Notes: generated by a model not told the origin, from the sequence alone. A stretch of 64,000 nt of DNA from Phaeosaccion multiseriatum (GCA_965112735.1 OZ218958.1:2790001-2854000), one strand, 5' to 3'; numbered from the stretch's first letter, positions 34,031-44,822 are shown. Made by a program: numbers and translations.

Positions 34031-35826
34031 TAACTTGAAGCCCCTCGGGTCGATCTGCAGGCAGAGGGAAATTGATCCCCATCGTAAGCTTCTTCAGCCC
34101 AGCAGTAGGCTCGGAAGAGGGCAGGGGTATTGAGAACTCAGTGTAAGAGCCCGCAGAGAGGGAGGGAGGTCCAGGGGGAGGTTAAAGTCACGCCCCATTT
34201 GCACCTCCTCCACACCATTGGGAAGGACCACATGCTGATTGAATCCACCTCCAAAAGGGACCTTCTTCAGCGAGGGGGGAAGAACGATTGGCCAGTTGAA
34301 CACTGAGAACCTTGGAAACTTCAGCTCCTCTAGAGAGCTAGGTAGCGCGAAATCCGACAGCTTGGTAGCGCCAAATCATCCTGATCGAAGCATACTCCAA
34401 AAGTGACCTTCTTCAGCGAGGCAGGGAGAACGATTGGCCTGTTGAACTTTGAGTCAGGCGAAAAATGCAGCTCCTCCAGAGAGATTGGTAACACCAAATC
34501 AGCCTGATCGAAGTGTTCTCCAAAAGTGACCTTCTTCAGCGAGGAAGGGAGAACAATTGGCCTGTTGAACTTTGAGTGAGGCGAAAACTGCAGCTCCTCC
34601 AGAGAGCTTGGTAGCACCAAATCAGCCTGATGGAAGTGATCTCCAAAAGTGACCTTCTTCAGCGAGGAAGGGAGAGCGATTGGCCTGTTGAACACTGAGG
34701 TCCATGTAAACTCCAGCTCCTCCAGAGAGCTTGGGAGCACCAAATCAGCCTGATCGAAGTGTTCTCCAAAAGAGACCTTCTTCAGCGAAGAAGGGAGAGC
34801 GATTGGCCTGTTGAACGATGAGAAAGATGAAAACTCCATCTCCTCCAGAGAGCTTGGAAACACCAAATCAGCCTGATTGAAGTGACGGCCAAAAGTGACC
34901 TTCTTCAGCGAGGAAGGGAGAACGATTGGCCTGTTGAACACTGAGTTCCATGCAAATTCCAGCTCCTCCAGAGAGCGTGGTAACACCAAATCAGCCTGAT
35001 TGAAGCGAATTCCAAAAGTGACCTTCTTCAGCGAGGAAGGGAGAACGATTGGCCTGTTGAACCTTGAGCCGTATGAAAACTTCAGCTGCTCCAGAAGGCT
35101 TGGCAACTCCAAATCAGCCTGATCGAAGTCTCTTCCAAAAGTGACCTTCTTCAGTGAGGAAGGGAGAACGATACGCCCGTTGAACCTTGAGTAAGATGAA
35201 AACTCCACCTCCTCCACGCCGCTCGGTATACCAACGTCGCAAGCATTGAAGAACCCGGAGAAATGCACAAGCTTGACCGACAGTGACAACAGTGCCAGCA
35301 CTTTGAGAGCAAGAGCCGTATCAGGAGAAGTCAGCTCGTCAGCACGTCGGCGTTGGATGCCGAGGCGCACCGCCCTGACGCGGAAGGAGCCCGCCATACC
35401 ATGGTCCGGCTGCCTCGCCCTAATCCTCCCCGACCTTCCAAGCCCTTCCACGGCATGTCTTCCCCGCATGGAGGCGGGAGGAGGAGAGGAAGCCGCAGCA
35501 AGGCGTTGAGCCTCCTCGCGCTCCCGCTGCCGCTGCTGCTTCAGCATAGTCAGTACACGCGACTGGATAGCTTGGGGCATGTCGGCGTTGATCACCAAAG
35601 CGCGGGAGGTTCCCTTGTCGACCTCCTTGCATACGCCCCATAGAGCCTTGCTCGAAACACGACCGGCAACCACCCTTAATGACGCCGGCCCGCTGCTGCC
35701 GAGACTGGTGCGCTCATCTGGCAAGTGCCCCCCCGCTCCACCGGTCTTTTGATGACTTTCTTCCATCACGCCGCCCCCCCCCTTCGCACCTCCCTTCGGT
35801 GTGGTGCCCTCCATTGTATTCTCCAT
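34031..35826 (-). pseudogene. LRR1: FNIP/LRR-like repeat protein with two frameshifts
   Basis: Starts at ATG 35826 (MENTMEGTTPKGGAK). About 165 residues of conserved N-terminal region include a coiled segment (SRVLTMLKQQRQREREEAQR). Then come about eight 41-residue repeats of the type LPSSLKKVTFG-FDQADLV / LPSSLEELEF----FNRPI. The pattern resembles FNIP repeats of Dictyostelium and leucine-rich repeats, which form curved protein-binding solenoids. Near 34330-34375 a 23-bp tandem duplication shifts the frame. Further on, a single base missing relative to LRR4 (near 34100) breaks the C-terminal GLKKLTVG segment. The first frame stops at 34330. A shortened 498-aa product remains possible. Confidence 0.75.
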
Positions 35827-35961
35827 TAATTGTGGTGGGAAAAGGTCAGACCGATTGGACTTCCGCCCACGATGCGGAAGGAGCTGGCTTGACGTGTTGG
35901 TGCTAGAATCGTCGAGGTCTCACAGCTCCAAAGGAGAGGGAACGGGAGCAAAAACAAACAA
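35827..35961. promoter_or_regulatory. Short divergent spacer (unit 1)
   Basis: About 135 bp separate the start of LRR1 (-) from the ATG of the coiled-coil gene (+). The same spacer recurs almost unchanged at 39098-39231, so a shared bidirectional promoter is likely by position. No core promoter element is recognised. Confidence 0.35.
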
Positions 35962-36692
35962 ATGAAGGAGGACGTACATGCCAGTATCGCAGCAGTGAGC
36001 AGGAAGGAGGAGGCAGTGGGGCAGGCGTTGAGCGGGCAGGGCAGCTACCTGGGGCTGAGTTTGGGGGGAGCAGCACCAGCAGCGGATGGTGAGAGGAGGG
36101 GGTGAGGAAGGAGCTGCTGATGCACCTCCAAGCTTTGAGAGAGGAGAAGAAGCAGCTGAGAGAGGAGAAGGCGAAAGAGGAGGCTCACGAGAGGGGTGAG
36201 AACGTACGCGAGATGGAGAAGGAGGCAAAGCTATTAGAGGAGAAAACAAGGGCCCTGGAGAGAGAGAGAAGGAGCTGATCCTCCTCCGCCTCGAAGTGCT
36301 CCCTCAGCATGCCCCAGAGGCCGCAGCCCCCACAATCCGGACGCCGAGGTAGAGGAGGGGGAGGCAGGGAGAGACAGGAAGGGTGGGTAGAAAGCGGCGG
36401 CGTTTAACCTCAGGAGGAGAGGGTGGAGAGGGCGGACGTGCTGCCTCTCATCGACTTCCCCTTCCGATTGGACCCCTGACCCTTGCAGATGTGCAGGCCA
36501 ATACAACAAGAGCCTGGAACTGCTGCAGTGGCTCCGCTCAGAAGAGGTGGGCTGTCCGTGGGACAAGCATGCGTGTCCAGAGACCATCAGGAGAGCGGAG
36601 GAAGCTGGTGGACAGTGGGACGTCAGGGGCAGTGTGAGGAGATCAAGCAGTGGGTGCATGCCCATGGGCACCCCTGCGACTGCGAGGACTGA
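35962..36692 (+). pseudogene. Coiled-coil / CPWD ankyrin-like gene, unit 1, truncated
   Basis: Opens with ATG (MKEDVHASIAAVSRKEEAVG), but a G-tract near 36096 shifts the frame before the coiled coil (ELLMHLQALREEKKQLREEK). The central part present in the 47.6 and 55.8 kb copies is missing. The end matches the family (SLELLQWLRSEEVGCPWDKH, then VHAHGHPCDCED and a stop at 36690-36692). The C-P-W-D pattern is typical of F-box-associated ankyrin-like repeats common in algae and large DNA viruses. Not functional as it stands. Confidence 0.6.
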
Positions 36693-37456
36693 GGAGCCAG
36701 GAGACGTGTATGTGTATGGCCTCTCATGCTCGGAGAGCGAGGTGGAGGGACTCAGCGGCGGACGTTCAATGTGGAGCAGTTGGTGCTGTGTTTCCATGTC
36801 CGTATACAGCGCCAAATCGACTTCTTTGTGGGGGAGAGGCGTGCATGGAGCCCTTGCGGCGGAAAGCTCGGGAGGGCCCCACTCAGTGTACGGGAGCGGC
36901 TGGGACACCTCACAGAGAGCATGGACAAGCCCGTTCACGCCCCGAAGGGCGGCAGAGCGGAACCGCCCTCGACTGTTGGACGTGGTGCGGTCGTCGGACC
37001 AGCGCTTCCTCCCCGCCGTCTATCTCGGCTGGTTGCTTCCACGGGAGGGGCGTGCGAAGTAGTATGGAGGCCATTTTGTGGGGTCGGCTTGTTCCCCTTA
37101 GGCAAGGCGGTGGGCTGTATGTATGCATGTGTGGCTATCGGCGTTGCTGGAGTGGTCCCACCCAGCCAGTGGCCGCCCCAAAGCTTCCTCAGTTGGGAGA
37201 GCGGGAGGTGTCGGGCAGCGGCAGACGGTGGCGGCCTTCGTGGACTCTCTCTTGGCCTGGGCGAGTCGAGGCCTGGGCCTGCGGGAGACACTCTGAGAGC
37301 AGGCAGGCAGTGTGGATGACAATGATAGTCCAAGAAGGCACAGGGTTGTCGCACCGCTGCCGAAGGGAGGGGTGGCAGGTAAGGGCTCACTCCTGGAGCA
37401 GCCACTGCAGACGCTCCCACCAGGTATCATTCTAGTAGGGCCTTTGGGCAGTTCCA
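36693..37456. other. Conserved unit tail
   Basis: Recurs after each CPWD gene copy (also 48958-49714 and 57251-58013; its right part also at 33310-33747 and 41720-42147). Open frames are similar in all copies (for example ending LLPREGRAK) but none shows a known domain. I treat it as 3' flank that was duplicated with the unit. Confidence 0.45.
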
Positions 37457-37674
37457 TTTTAACACTAGATTTGCGTAAGAAACTTTGGGCCCAAGGGGGA
37501 GTGCTCTTGCAGAAATGCTGAAATCTAGGGAAGGAAGGAAGTGTCGAAAGACGATAGACTATGTGTCGGTAGGCACCTCAAAGAGCTACACGAAGAGCTA
37601 GAGCGCTTCTCCCAGTGTCATTTTGCGGAGTTCTTACCAATTTGGGCGATTCTTACGCATATCGAGTGTTAAAA
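37457..37674. mobile_element. TIR element copy B (MITE-like)
   Basis: Termini TTTTAACACTAGATTTGCGT (left) and ACGCATATCGAGTGTTAAAA (right), with the interior in the same orientation as copy A (AGGCACCTCAAAGAGCTA). Shortest of the five copies, about 218 bp. Confidence 0.75.
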
Positions 37675-37675
37675 A

Positions 37676-39097
37676 TTAATGAGGAAGGTGGTGTACCTGA
37701 AGCCCCTCGGGTAGATCTGCAGGCAGCCTGCATCTCCTCCCCACCGTAAGCTTCTTCAGCCCAACAGGTAGGCTCGGAAGAGGGCAGGAATATTGAGAAC
37801 TCAGTGTAAGAGCCCGCAGAGAGGGAGGGAGGTCCAGGGGGAGGTTAAAGTTAAGCCCCATGCGTACCTCCTCCACACCATTGGGAAGGACCACAGCCTG
37901 ATCGAACCATTGTCCAAAAGTGACCTTCTTCAGCGAGGGGGGGAGATCGATTGGCCTGTTGAACCTTGAGTCCCATGCAAATTCCAACTCCTCCAGAGAG
38001 CTTGGTAGCACCAAATCAGCCTGATCGAAGTACCAGCCAAAAGCGATCCTCTTCAGCGAGGGGGGAAGAGCGATTGGCCTGTTGAACCATGAGTCGTAGA
38101 CAAACTTCAGATCCTCCAGAGAGCTTGGTAGCACCAAATTAGCCCCACTGAAATACCTCCCAAAAGTGACCTTCTTCAGCGAGGAAGGGAGAGCGATTGG
38201 CCAGATGAAGCTTGAGTCCCGTGCAAATTGCAACTCCTCCAGAGAGCTTGGTAGCACCAAATCAGCCTGATCGAAGGCATCCCCAAAAGTGACCTTCTTC
38301 AGTGAGGAAGGGAGCACGATTGGCCAGTTGAAGCTTGAGTCCCATGCAAATTGCAACTCCTCCAGAGAGCTTGGTAGCACCAAATCAGCCTGATCGAAGT
38401 CTCTTCCAAAAGTGACCTTCTTCAGCGAGGAAGGAAGACCGATACGCCTGTTGAACCTTGAGTCCCGTGCAAACTCCACCTCCTCCACGCCGCTCGGCAC
38501 AACAATGTCGCAAGCATTGAAGAACCCGGAGAAATGCACAAGCTTGACCGACAGTGGCAACAGTGCCAGCACTTTGAGAGCAAGAGCCGTATCAAGAGAA
38601 GTCAGCTCGTCAGCACATCCGCGTTGCATGCCGAGGCGCACCGCCCTGACGCGAAAGGAGCCCGCCATACCATGGTCCGGCTGCCTCGCCCTAATCCTCC
38701 CCGACCTTCCAAGCCCTTCCACGGCATGTCTTCCTCGCATGGAGGCGGGAGGAGGGGAGGAAGCCGCAGCAAGGCGTTGAGCCTCCTCGCGCTCCCGCTG
38801 CCGCTGCTGCTTCAGCATAGTCAGTACACGCGACTGGATAGCTTGGGGCATGTCGGCGTTGATCACCAAAGCGCGGGAGGTTACCTTGTCGACCTCCTTG
38901 CATACGCCCCATAGAGCCTTGCTCGAAACACGACCGGCAACCACCCTTAATGACGCCGGCCCGCTGCTGCCGAGACTGGTGCGCTCATCTGGCAAGTGCC
39001 CCCCCGCTCCACCGGTCTTTTGATGACTTTCTTCCATCACGCCCCCCCCCCCCTTCGCACCTCCCTTCGGTGTGGTGCCCTCCATTGTATTCTCCAT
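37676..39097 (-). CDS. LRR2: FNIP/LRR-like repeat protein, intact single exon
   Basis: ATG at 39097 (MENTMEGTTPKGGAK), 473 aa, one open frame. The first 165 residues are conserved in all paralogues: Gly/Ser-rich start, a segment SSKALWGVCKEVDKVTSRAL, a coiled QQRQREREEAQR stretch, a basic patch RSGRIRARQ, and a helical block ending LVHFSGFFNACD. Five 41-residue repeats follow (LPSSLKKVTFGRDFDQADLV plus LPSSLEELQFAWDSSFNWPI). A conserved C-terminal cap then reads VVLPNGVEEVRMGLNFNLPL, LPPSLRALTLSSQYSCPLPS and GLKKLTVG. A solenoid for protein binding is inferred; the partner is unknown. No signal peptide or membrane segment. The divergent neighbour starts 135 bp away. Confidence 0.85.
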   Translation of the reverse strand: MENTMEGTTPKGGAKGGGGVMEESHQKTGGAGGHLPDERTSLGSSGPASLRVVAGRVSSKALWGVCKEVDKVTSRALVINADMPQAIQSRVLTMLKQQRQREREEAQRLAAASSPPPASMRGRHAVEGLGRSGRIRARQPDHGMAGSFRVRAVRLGMQRGCADELTSLDTALALKVLALLPLSVKLVHFSGFFNACDIVVPSGVEEVEFARDSRFNRRIGLPSSLKKVTFGRDFDQADLVLPSSLEELQFAWDSSFNWPIVLPSSLKKVTFGDAFDQADLVLPSSLEELQFARDSSFIWPIALPSSLKKVTFGRYFSGANLVLPSSLEDLKFVYDSWFNRPIALPPSLKRIAFGWYFDQADLVLPSSLEELEFAWDSRFNRPIDLPPSLKKVTFGQWFDQAVVLPNGVEEVRMGLNFNLPLDLPPSLRALTLSSQYSCPLPSLPVGLKKLTVGRRCRLPADLPEGLQVHHLPH

Positions 39098-39231
39098 TAA
39101 TTGTGGTGGGAAAAGGTCAGACCGATTGGACTTCCGCCCACGATGCGGAAGGAGCTGGCTTGACGTGTTGGTGCTAGAATCGTCGAGGTCTCACAGCTCC
39201 AAAGGAGAGGGAACGGAGCAAAAACAAACAA

Positions 39232-39555
39232 ATGAAAAAAAAAAAGGACGTACATGCCAGTATCGCAGCAGTGAGCAGGAAGGACGAGGCAGTGGGGCAG
39301 GCGTTGAGCGGGCAGGGCAGCTACCTGGGGCTGAGTTTGGGGGGAACAGCACCAGCAGCGGATGGTGAGAGGGAGGGGGTGAGGAAGGAGCTGCTGATGC
39401 ACCTCCAAGCTTTGAGAGAGGAGAAGAAGCAGCTGAGAGAGGAGAAGGCGAAAGAGGAGGCTCACGAGAAGGGTGAGAACGTACGCGAGATGGAGAAGGA
39501 GGCAAAGCTATTAGAGGAGAAAACAAGGGCCCTGGAGAGAGAGAGAAGGAGCTGA
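39232..39555 (+). CDS. Short coiled-coil protein (unit 2)
   Basis: ATG 39232, 107 aa. MKKKKDVHASIAAVSRKDEA leads into a charged coiled coil (ELLMHLQALREEKKQLREEK, then EKEAKLLEEKTRALERERRS). Of the four coiled-coil copies this one keeps the longest continuous frame from the conserved start through the coil. The A-run after the ATG (AAAAAAAAAA) differs from the AAGGAG of unit 1. It probably represents the 5' part of a longer ancestral coiled-coil/CPWD gene; here the 3' part was replaced by TPR-gene sequence. Confidence 0.5.
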   Translation: MKKKKDVHASIAAVSRKDEAVGQALSGQGSYLGLSLGGTAPAADGEREGVRKELLMHLQALREEKKQLREEKAKEEAHEKGENVREMEKEAKLLEEKTRALERERRS

Positions 39556-39585
39556 TCCTCCTCCGCCTCGAAGTGCTCCCTCAGC

Positions 39586-39817
39586 ATGCCCCAGAGGCCG
39601 CAGCCCGGACGCCGAGGTAGCTACGTCCTTCAGCTTCAGCTGCACAAGCAAGGCTATGTGGACCATGCCATGAGGCTGAGGATGAGAGGACAAAAGGCGA
39701 GAATGAAGGGCAAAATGGCGGACGCTCTCGAGTACATCGGGGTGGCCGCTCAATTGAATCCGGTACGTTAATTGAGCGGTGCATCGACCACGGTGAAAAA
39801 GACGAAAGAGGGAGGAA

Positions 39818-39850
<33 letters not shown>

Positions 39851-41057
39851 GAGGAGGAGGAGGAGAAGTACTCTTCGCGTCTCACTTGCTCTCGAAAGCG
39901 AAGGTCTTGCTTCAAACGAATGTACGACTACGTACATTTGCGTGTGTGCGTGTGCGTGTGTGTGTGTGCGTATGGGTGACCCTCTTGTCTTGGATTGGAT
40001 TGGGTAGACATCCCCGCCCTCTCCCTCCCCCCTCACTCTCTCTCCCCCCCCTCCCTCTCCCTATCCCTCCTCCCCCCCCCCTCTCCCCTCCCCTCACCCT
40101 CTTTCTCTCTCTCTTTCTACATACAGGGCGACGCCAGCGCCATTTACGAGGGTGCTATGGTGTACATGGAGAAGGGGCAGTACGTTCCCGCCATTATGGC
40201 GTTCGAGAAAGCCGTCCTCCTCGGATATGAGAATAAGAACGTTCACCATGAGGTAAGGAGAGAGGAGGGAGAGAGGGCAGGGGGGGGCGGGGGAGGTGGA
40301 AGCGAGGGGGGCGGAGGAGGGGAAAGAGGGGGGGGGGAGAGGGGAGAGAGAGGGAAATGGGGAGAGAAGGGAAGATGAGGAGAGAGAGAGAGAGGCATAG
40401 ATAGAGGAGATGGGGAGGGAGATGGAGATAGCAGAGAGGGGGGGAGAGAGAGTGGGAGTGAGGGAGATTTGAGAGGGAGAGTTTTCAGTTCCCGCTTTAG
40501 CTTACTCTTCCCTCCCCTCTCCTCCTCCTCCTTCCTCCTCCCTCCTCTCCACCCTTTCCACTCCTCCTTCTCCCACTCCTCCTCCTCCTTCCTCCTCCTC
40601 CTCCTCTCCCACCTACATGCCACGCCTCTCCCACCTACACGCCTAGACCCTATTCAACTTGGCGACGGCGTACAGAGAGGAGGGTCGATTGGAATATGCT
40701 TTCTACACCATCACAGCGGCATGTAACACTGAGCCCGTAACGGCTGATGCGGTGTTCGAATTGAGCGAGATTAAGAAGAGACTCAAGGAGGAGAAGGGGG
40801 AGCAGTGGATGGCGGGTGCGGATGGGCTAAGCAGCAAGGGAGGAGGAAAAGGGTTCGGTGGCATCACCAGCAGCAGCAGCAGTAGCGACAAGAAGAACAA
40901 GAAGACGGAGGCGGGGGGAGACAAGAAGAAGAAGGTGGAGAAGGAGGAGAAGGCAGTAGAGGACAGCACAGGAGGAGAGGGAGGGGAGGAATCGGATGCG
41001 AAGGATGCGGACAGCAAGGCAAATGTCGTTATCGACACGGATTTCGAGCCTCTCTGA
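39586..41057 (+). CDS. Chimeric partial copy of the oxygenase gene's TPR-like exons
   Basis: Exons 39621-39762, 40127-40252 and 40647-41057 correspond to exons 8-10 of the gene at 27660-32725, with introns retained and all frames open; the stop TGA is conserved. Upstream, homology switches abruptly at the exon 8 splice boundary to sequence of the coiled-coil unit (GGACGCCGAGGTAG then CTACGTCC). An in-frame ATG at 39586 supplies a new start (MPQRPQPGRRGSYVLQL), giving a possible 3-exon protein of about 238 aa with the TPR-like helices and Lys/Ser tail but no oxygenase domain. Coding differences from the parent are few. It may equally be untranscribed; no promoter evidence exists. Confidence 0.55.
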
Positions 41058-42147
41058 TACGGGGACTCGGAGACCCGGGGCGGGGAGGGGGGGGGAGCCT
41101 TGTGCTTGACGGGCGCGTTGGACCTCCGACCAGGTCTGTGATCTGTGAGGATGTGCTTTCTCCTTGTGCATGTAGTGGGCAGGGAAGAAGTTGGGAGGGA
41201 GGGAGGGCTCCCGTCGAGTGCCATCCCTCCTCTGGTGACTACAGCGCGCACCCAATGCCCGTTGGTTGGGCCGTATGGCAGGCGTGGCGTGGTTCGGCTT
41301 GGCTGGGCTGGGCTTGCTTCCTTTGGTCGAGTGACGTGTGGGGCGGAAGAGGGAAGCAGGTGTGTGCGAGTACATCCCCCGCAGCCGTCGCAGCCGTTGG
41401 TCAGTCCACCGTGGGCCGAGGGACGGTATGTGTTGGCCTAGCGCAAGGCAAGGTGATGGTGAGGGTATGAGTCTTTTGATTGGTGCTGAGCTCGACAGGC
41501 GCATCGCTTCCTGCCCTCCCCCCCCCTCCTTTGGAAAGCGCACCGTGCAAGAGTGCGGCTGGCTCCCTCGATTGAGCGACCACTGCGCTGAGCTTACTTA
41601 CCCCGCGCTGCTGGAGCTGGCGGAGGTTGTCGGGTTCGTTCCTTACGGCGGCGTCTCGATCGACAAAAAAGCCTCACGCATCACCACCGCTTGCTGCCAA
41701 GGGACTCAGGCCATGCATCATGCCTGCTTGCTGCCACGGGAGGGGCGTGCGAAGTAGTATGGAGGCCATTCTGTGGGGTCGTCTTGTGCCCCTTAGGCAA
41801 GGCAGTGTGCTGTATGTATGTGTGCATATCGGCGTTGATTGAGTGGTCCCACCCAGCCAGTGACCGCCCCAAAGCTTCCTCAGTTGGGAGAGTGGGAGGT
41901 GTCGGGCAGCGGCAGACGGTGGCAGCCTTCGTGGACTCTCTCTTGGCGTGGGCGAGTGGAGGCCTGGGTCTGCGGGAGACACTCTGAGAGCAGGCAGGCA
42001 GTGTGGATGAGCGAGATAGTCCAAGAAGGCACTGGGTTGTCGCACCGCTGCCGAAGGGAGGGGTGGCGGGTAAGGGCTCACTCCTGGAGCAGCCACTGTA
42101 GACGCTCCCACCGGGTATCACTCTAGTAGGGCCTTTGGGCAATTCCA
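41058..42147. other. Second copy of the oxygenase/TPR 3' flank and unit tail
   Basis: Near-identical to 32726-33747, plus about 80 bp (41560-41640) absent there. In this copy a plus frame reads ELTYPALLELAEVVGFVPYG then GVSIDKKASRITTACCQG (about 41590-41705). That looks more protein-like than its surroundings and may be a fragment of an unrecognised gene. Confidence 0.5.
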
Positions 42148-42432
42148 CTTTAACACTCGATTTGCGTAAGAATCGCCCAAATCGCCCCCGATAATTTTTT
42201 TGGAGTAAGTCCGCAAAATGACGCTGGGAGACGCGCTACAGCTCTTCGTGAATAGCAAAATAGCAAAATAGCTCTTTGAGATGCCTACCTACACATTTTC
42301 TCTCCTCTTTCAACACTTCCTTCCTTCCCTAGTTTTAAGTTTTCAGCATTTCCGCGGGAGCGCTCCCCCTTGCCGCCCGATCCCTAACAAACGGGCGATT
42401 TGGGCGATTCTCACGCAAATCGAGTGTTAAAA
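42148..42432. mobile_element. TIR element copy C (MITE-like, inverted interior)
   Basis: Left end CTTTAACACTCGATTTGCGT, right end TCACGCAAATCGAGTGTTAA, extending as AATCGCCCAAATCG inside the left end and CGATTTGGGCGATT inside the right. The interior is the reverse complement of copies A, B and E (GCTCTTCGTGAATAGCAAAA, TAGCTCTTTGAGATGCC). So the element occurs in both orientations at equivalent positions. Confidence 0.8.
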
Positions 42433-43452
42433 TCAAAAAAATCAATAAAATGCACGGTGGTGTACCTGAAGCCCCTTGGGTAGATCTGCAGGCAGAGGGA
42501 ACCCCATCCCCACCGTAAGCTTCTTCAGGCCAGCAGGTAGGCTCTCCAGAGGGCAGGAGTATTCAGGACTCAGTGTAAGAGTCCGCAGAGATGGAGGGAG
42601 GTCCAGGGGAAGCTTAAAGTCACGCCCCATTTTCACCTCCTCTACACCATTGGGAAGAACCACATGCTGACTAAATCCACCTCCAAAAGTGACCTTCTTC
42701 AGCGAGGAAGGGAGGACGATTGGCCTGTTGAACACTGAGATCCATGAAAACTCCAGCACCTCCAGAGAGCTTGGTAGCACCAAATCAGCCTGATGGAAGC
42801 ATGATCCAAAAGTGACCTTCTTCAGTGAGGAAGGGAGAACGATTGGCCTGTTGAAATGTGACCAATTCGGAAACTCCAGCTCCTCCAGAGAGCTTGGTAG
42901 CACCAAATCAGCCTGATCGAAGGCTCTTCCAAAAGTGATCTTCTTCAGCGAGGAAGGGAAATCGATTGGCCTGTTGAATAATGACTCCCATGAAAACTCC
43001 AGCTCCTCCAGAGAGCTTGGTAGCACCAAATCAGCCTGATCGAAGGCTCTTCCAAAAGTGACCTTCTTCAGGGAGGAAGGAAGAGCGATAGGCCTGTTGA
43101 ACCATGAGTACTCTGAAAACTCCAGCACCTCCAGAAAGCTTGGTAGCACCAAATCAGACTGATCGAAGTGTTCTCCAAAAGTGACCTTCTTCAGTGAGGG
43201 AGGGAGAAAGATTGGCCTGTTGAACTTTGAGCTGTATGAAAACTTCAGCTCCTCCAGAGAGCTTGGTAGCACCAAATCAGCCTGATCGAAGTCTCTTCCA
43301 AGAGTGACCTTCTTCAGCGAGGCAGGGAGAGCAATTGGCCAATTGAATGCTGAGTTAGCTAAAAACTCCAGCTCCTCCAGAGAGCTTGGTAGCACCAAAT
43401 CAGGCTGATCCAAGGCTCTTCCAAAAGTGACCTTCTTCAGCGAGGAAGGGAG

Positions 43453-43608
43453 TGTTGGGATATCTCCCTCCTGGAGACTGGTGTCGTACTTGCACGAGTG
43501 TGGGAAAGCGTCTTATTAGCTACATAACACTAAAAGAAGAAGAAGTGAACGGACTTGTACCAGCGATATGAGATCGATATCTAGTGTCGACATCGATTTA
43601 TCTCAACA
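43453..43608. repeat. LTR (3' LTR of the minus-oriented element)
   Basis: 156 bp, TG...CA ends; no difference from the 46502-46657 copy found by eye. Confidence 0.92.
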
Positions 43609-43622
43609 CACCTCCTCGCCTG
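43609..43622 (-). other. Polypurine tract of the copia element
   Basis: On the minus strand GGCGAGGAGGTG lies immediately before the 3' LTR, the position expected for the plus-strand priming site of reverse transcription. Confidence 0.6.
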
Positions 43623-43641
43623 GTACTGTCCATTCCGCTAA

Positions 43642-44781
43642 CTACGCCCTAAAACCCATCATCTTTTCACGTAAAGCTACAAGTACTGCCGGGGTCACAT
43701 GCTTCGTCAAAAGGTCAGCCAACTGCGCCTTCGAAGCCACGTACTCAAATGCAATAAGAGCCTCCTTCACTGCGTCTTGCAGAAAATGAAACCGAACATC
43801 AATGTGCTTCATCCTCCGTGTCGATGCATTGCTCTCTGCCAGCTTGATACACCCCATGTTGTCCTCAAAAACAACTGTCGCCTTCGACGAGTCATCAGGG
43901 AACAAGAAACTCAATACCTGCCTAATGTATAATATTTCCTTCACACAGTCACTGGCCGCCATGTACTCGCTCTCCAGCGAAGACATCGCTACACTCAGCT
44001 GCAATCGCACACCCCAAGTGATAGCTGCACCTCCGTACATCAAAGCGTAACCAGTCGAACTCCTGCGAGTGTCAACACATGCAGCGTAATTCGCGTCTGC
44101 ATATGCTTCCAAAACACACTCGCCCTTGCCAAACACCAAAGCACGATCCACAGTACCCTTCAGGTAGCCAAACACACGCATAGCCTGCTTCCAATGCTCA
44201 GGGCCGGGGTTCTTCATATACCGCGACAACTCTCGAACAGCATAGGCAATATCAGGCCTTGTCCAGTTTGAGATCCACATCAAAACGCCCACCACACCGG
44301 GGTAGTCCTTGTCAGTCATAAAAGCTACATCAGCTGCAGACGATGGCTCCATACTCTTGCTGAGTGCTGTGCCAGACACACCGGGTGTCGAGTAAACTCG
44401 ATCAGACTCCAAACCAAACTTCACTATCATCTTCTTGATGTAGTGCTCCAATGTCAATGTGACAGTGCCTACGCTCCGGTTGAACACAACGCGCACTCCC
44501 AAAAACTGATCAACATTGGGCCCAAGTCTCTTCAACGAAAACTTGTTGTCCAGCTCTGTAAAGAGCCAGTCCACCACCTCCTGCTTTCCGCCGCAGGACA
44601 AATCATCAACAAATACAATGAGGATGCCAACAAGCTCCCCATTCTTCCACAAAACAAATAAACACGGCTCAGCGCCGCACTGTTGCCATCCAAGCTCAAG
44701 CAGAAACTTCACCAATGTCTGATACCAACGCCATGCATAGAGCGCCTTCTTCAAGCACATGACCGTGTCGTAGAGTGCCAT
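43642..44781 (-). CDS. Copia reverse transcriptase (C-terminal half) and RNase H
   Basis: About 379 aa. The frame starts within the reverse transcriptase fingers/palm (CLKKALYAWRWYQTLVKF), has the catalytic FVDDL in place of the common YVDD, and the thumb block (RPDIAYAVRELSRYMKNPGP). RNase H follows with ADANYAACVDTRRSSTGY, LSVAMSSLESEYMAASDC and EDNMGCIKLAES, and the C-terminal KHIDVRFHFLQD and LADLLTKH motifs typical of Ty1/copia. The N-terminal part of the reverse transcriptase is missing, so it is unlikely to be active alone. Confidence 0.92.
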   Translation of the reverse strand: MALYDTVMCLKKALYAWRWYQTLVKFLLELGWQQCGAEPCLFVLWKNGELVGILIVFVDDLSCGGKQEVVDWLFTELDNKFSLKRLGPNVDQFLGVRVVFNRSVGTVTLTLEHYIKKMIVKFGLESDRVYSTPGVSGTALSKSMEPSSAADVAFMTDKDYPGVVGVLMWISNWTRPDIAYAVRELSRYMKNPGPEHWKQAMRVFGYLKGTVDRALVFGKGECVLEAYADANYAACVDTRRSSTGYALMYGGAAITWGVRLQLSVAMSSLESEYMAASDCVKEILYIRQVLSFLFPDDSSKATVVFEDNMGCIKLAESNASTRRMKHIDVRFHFLQDAVKEALIAFEYVASKAQLADLLTKHVTPAVLVALREKMMGFRA

Positions 44782-44822
44782 CCTTCAAGCGCATGACCTT
44801 GCCGTGCTCCACATACACCACC

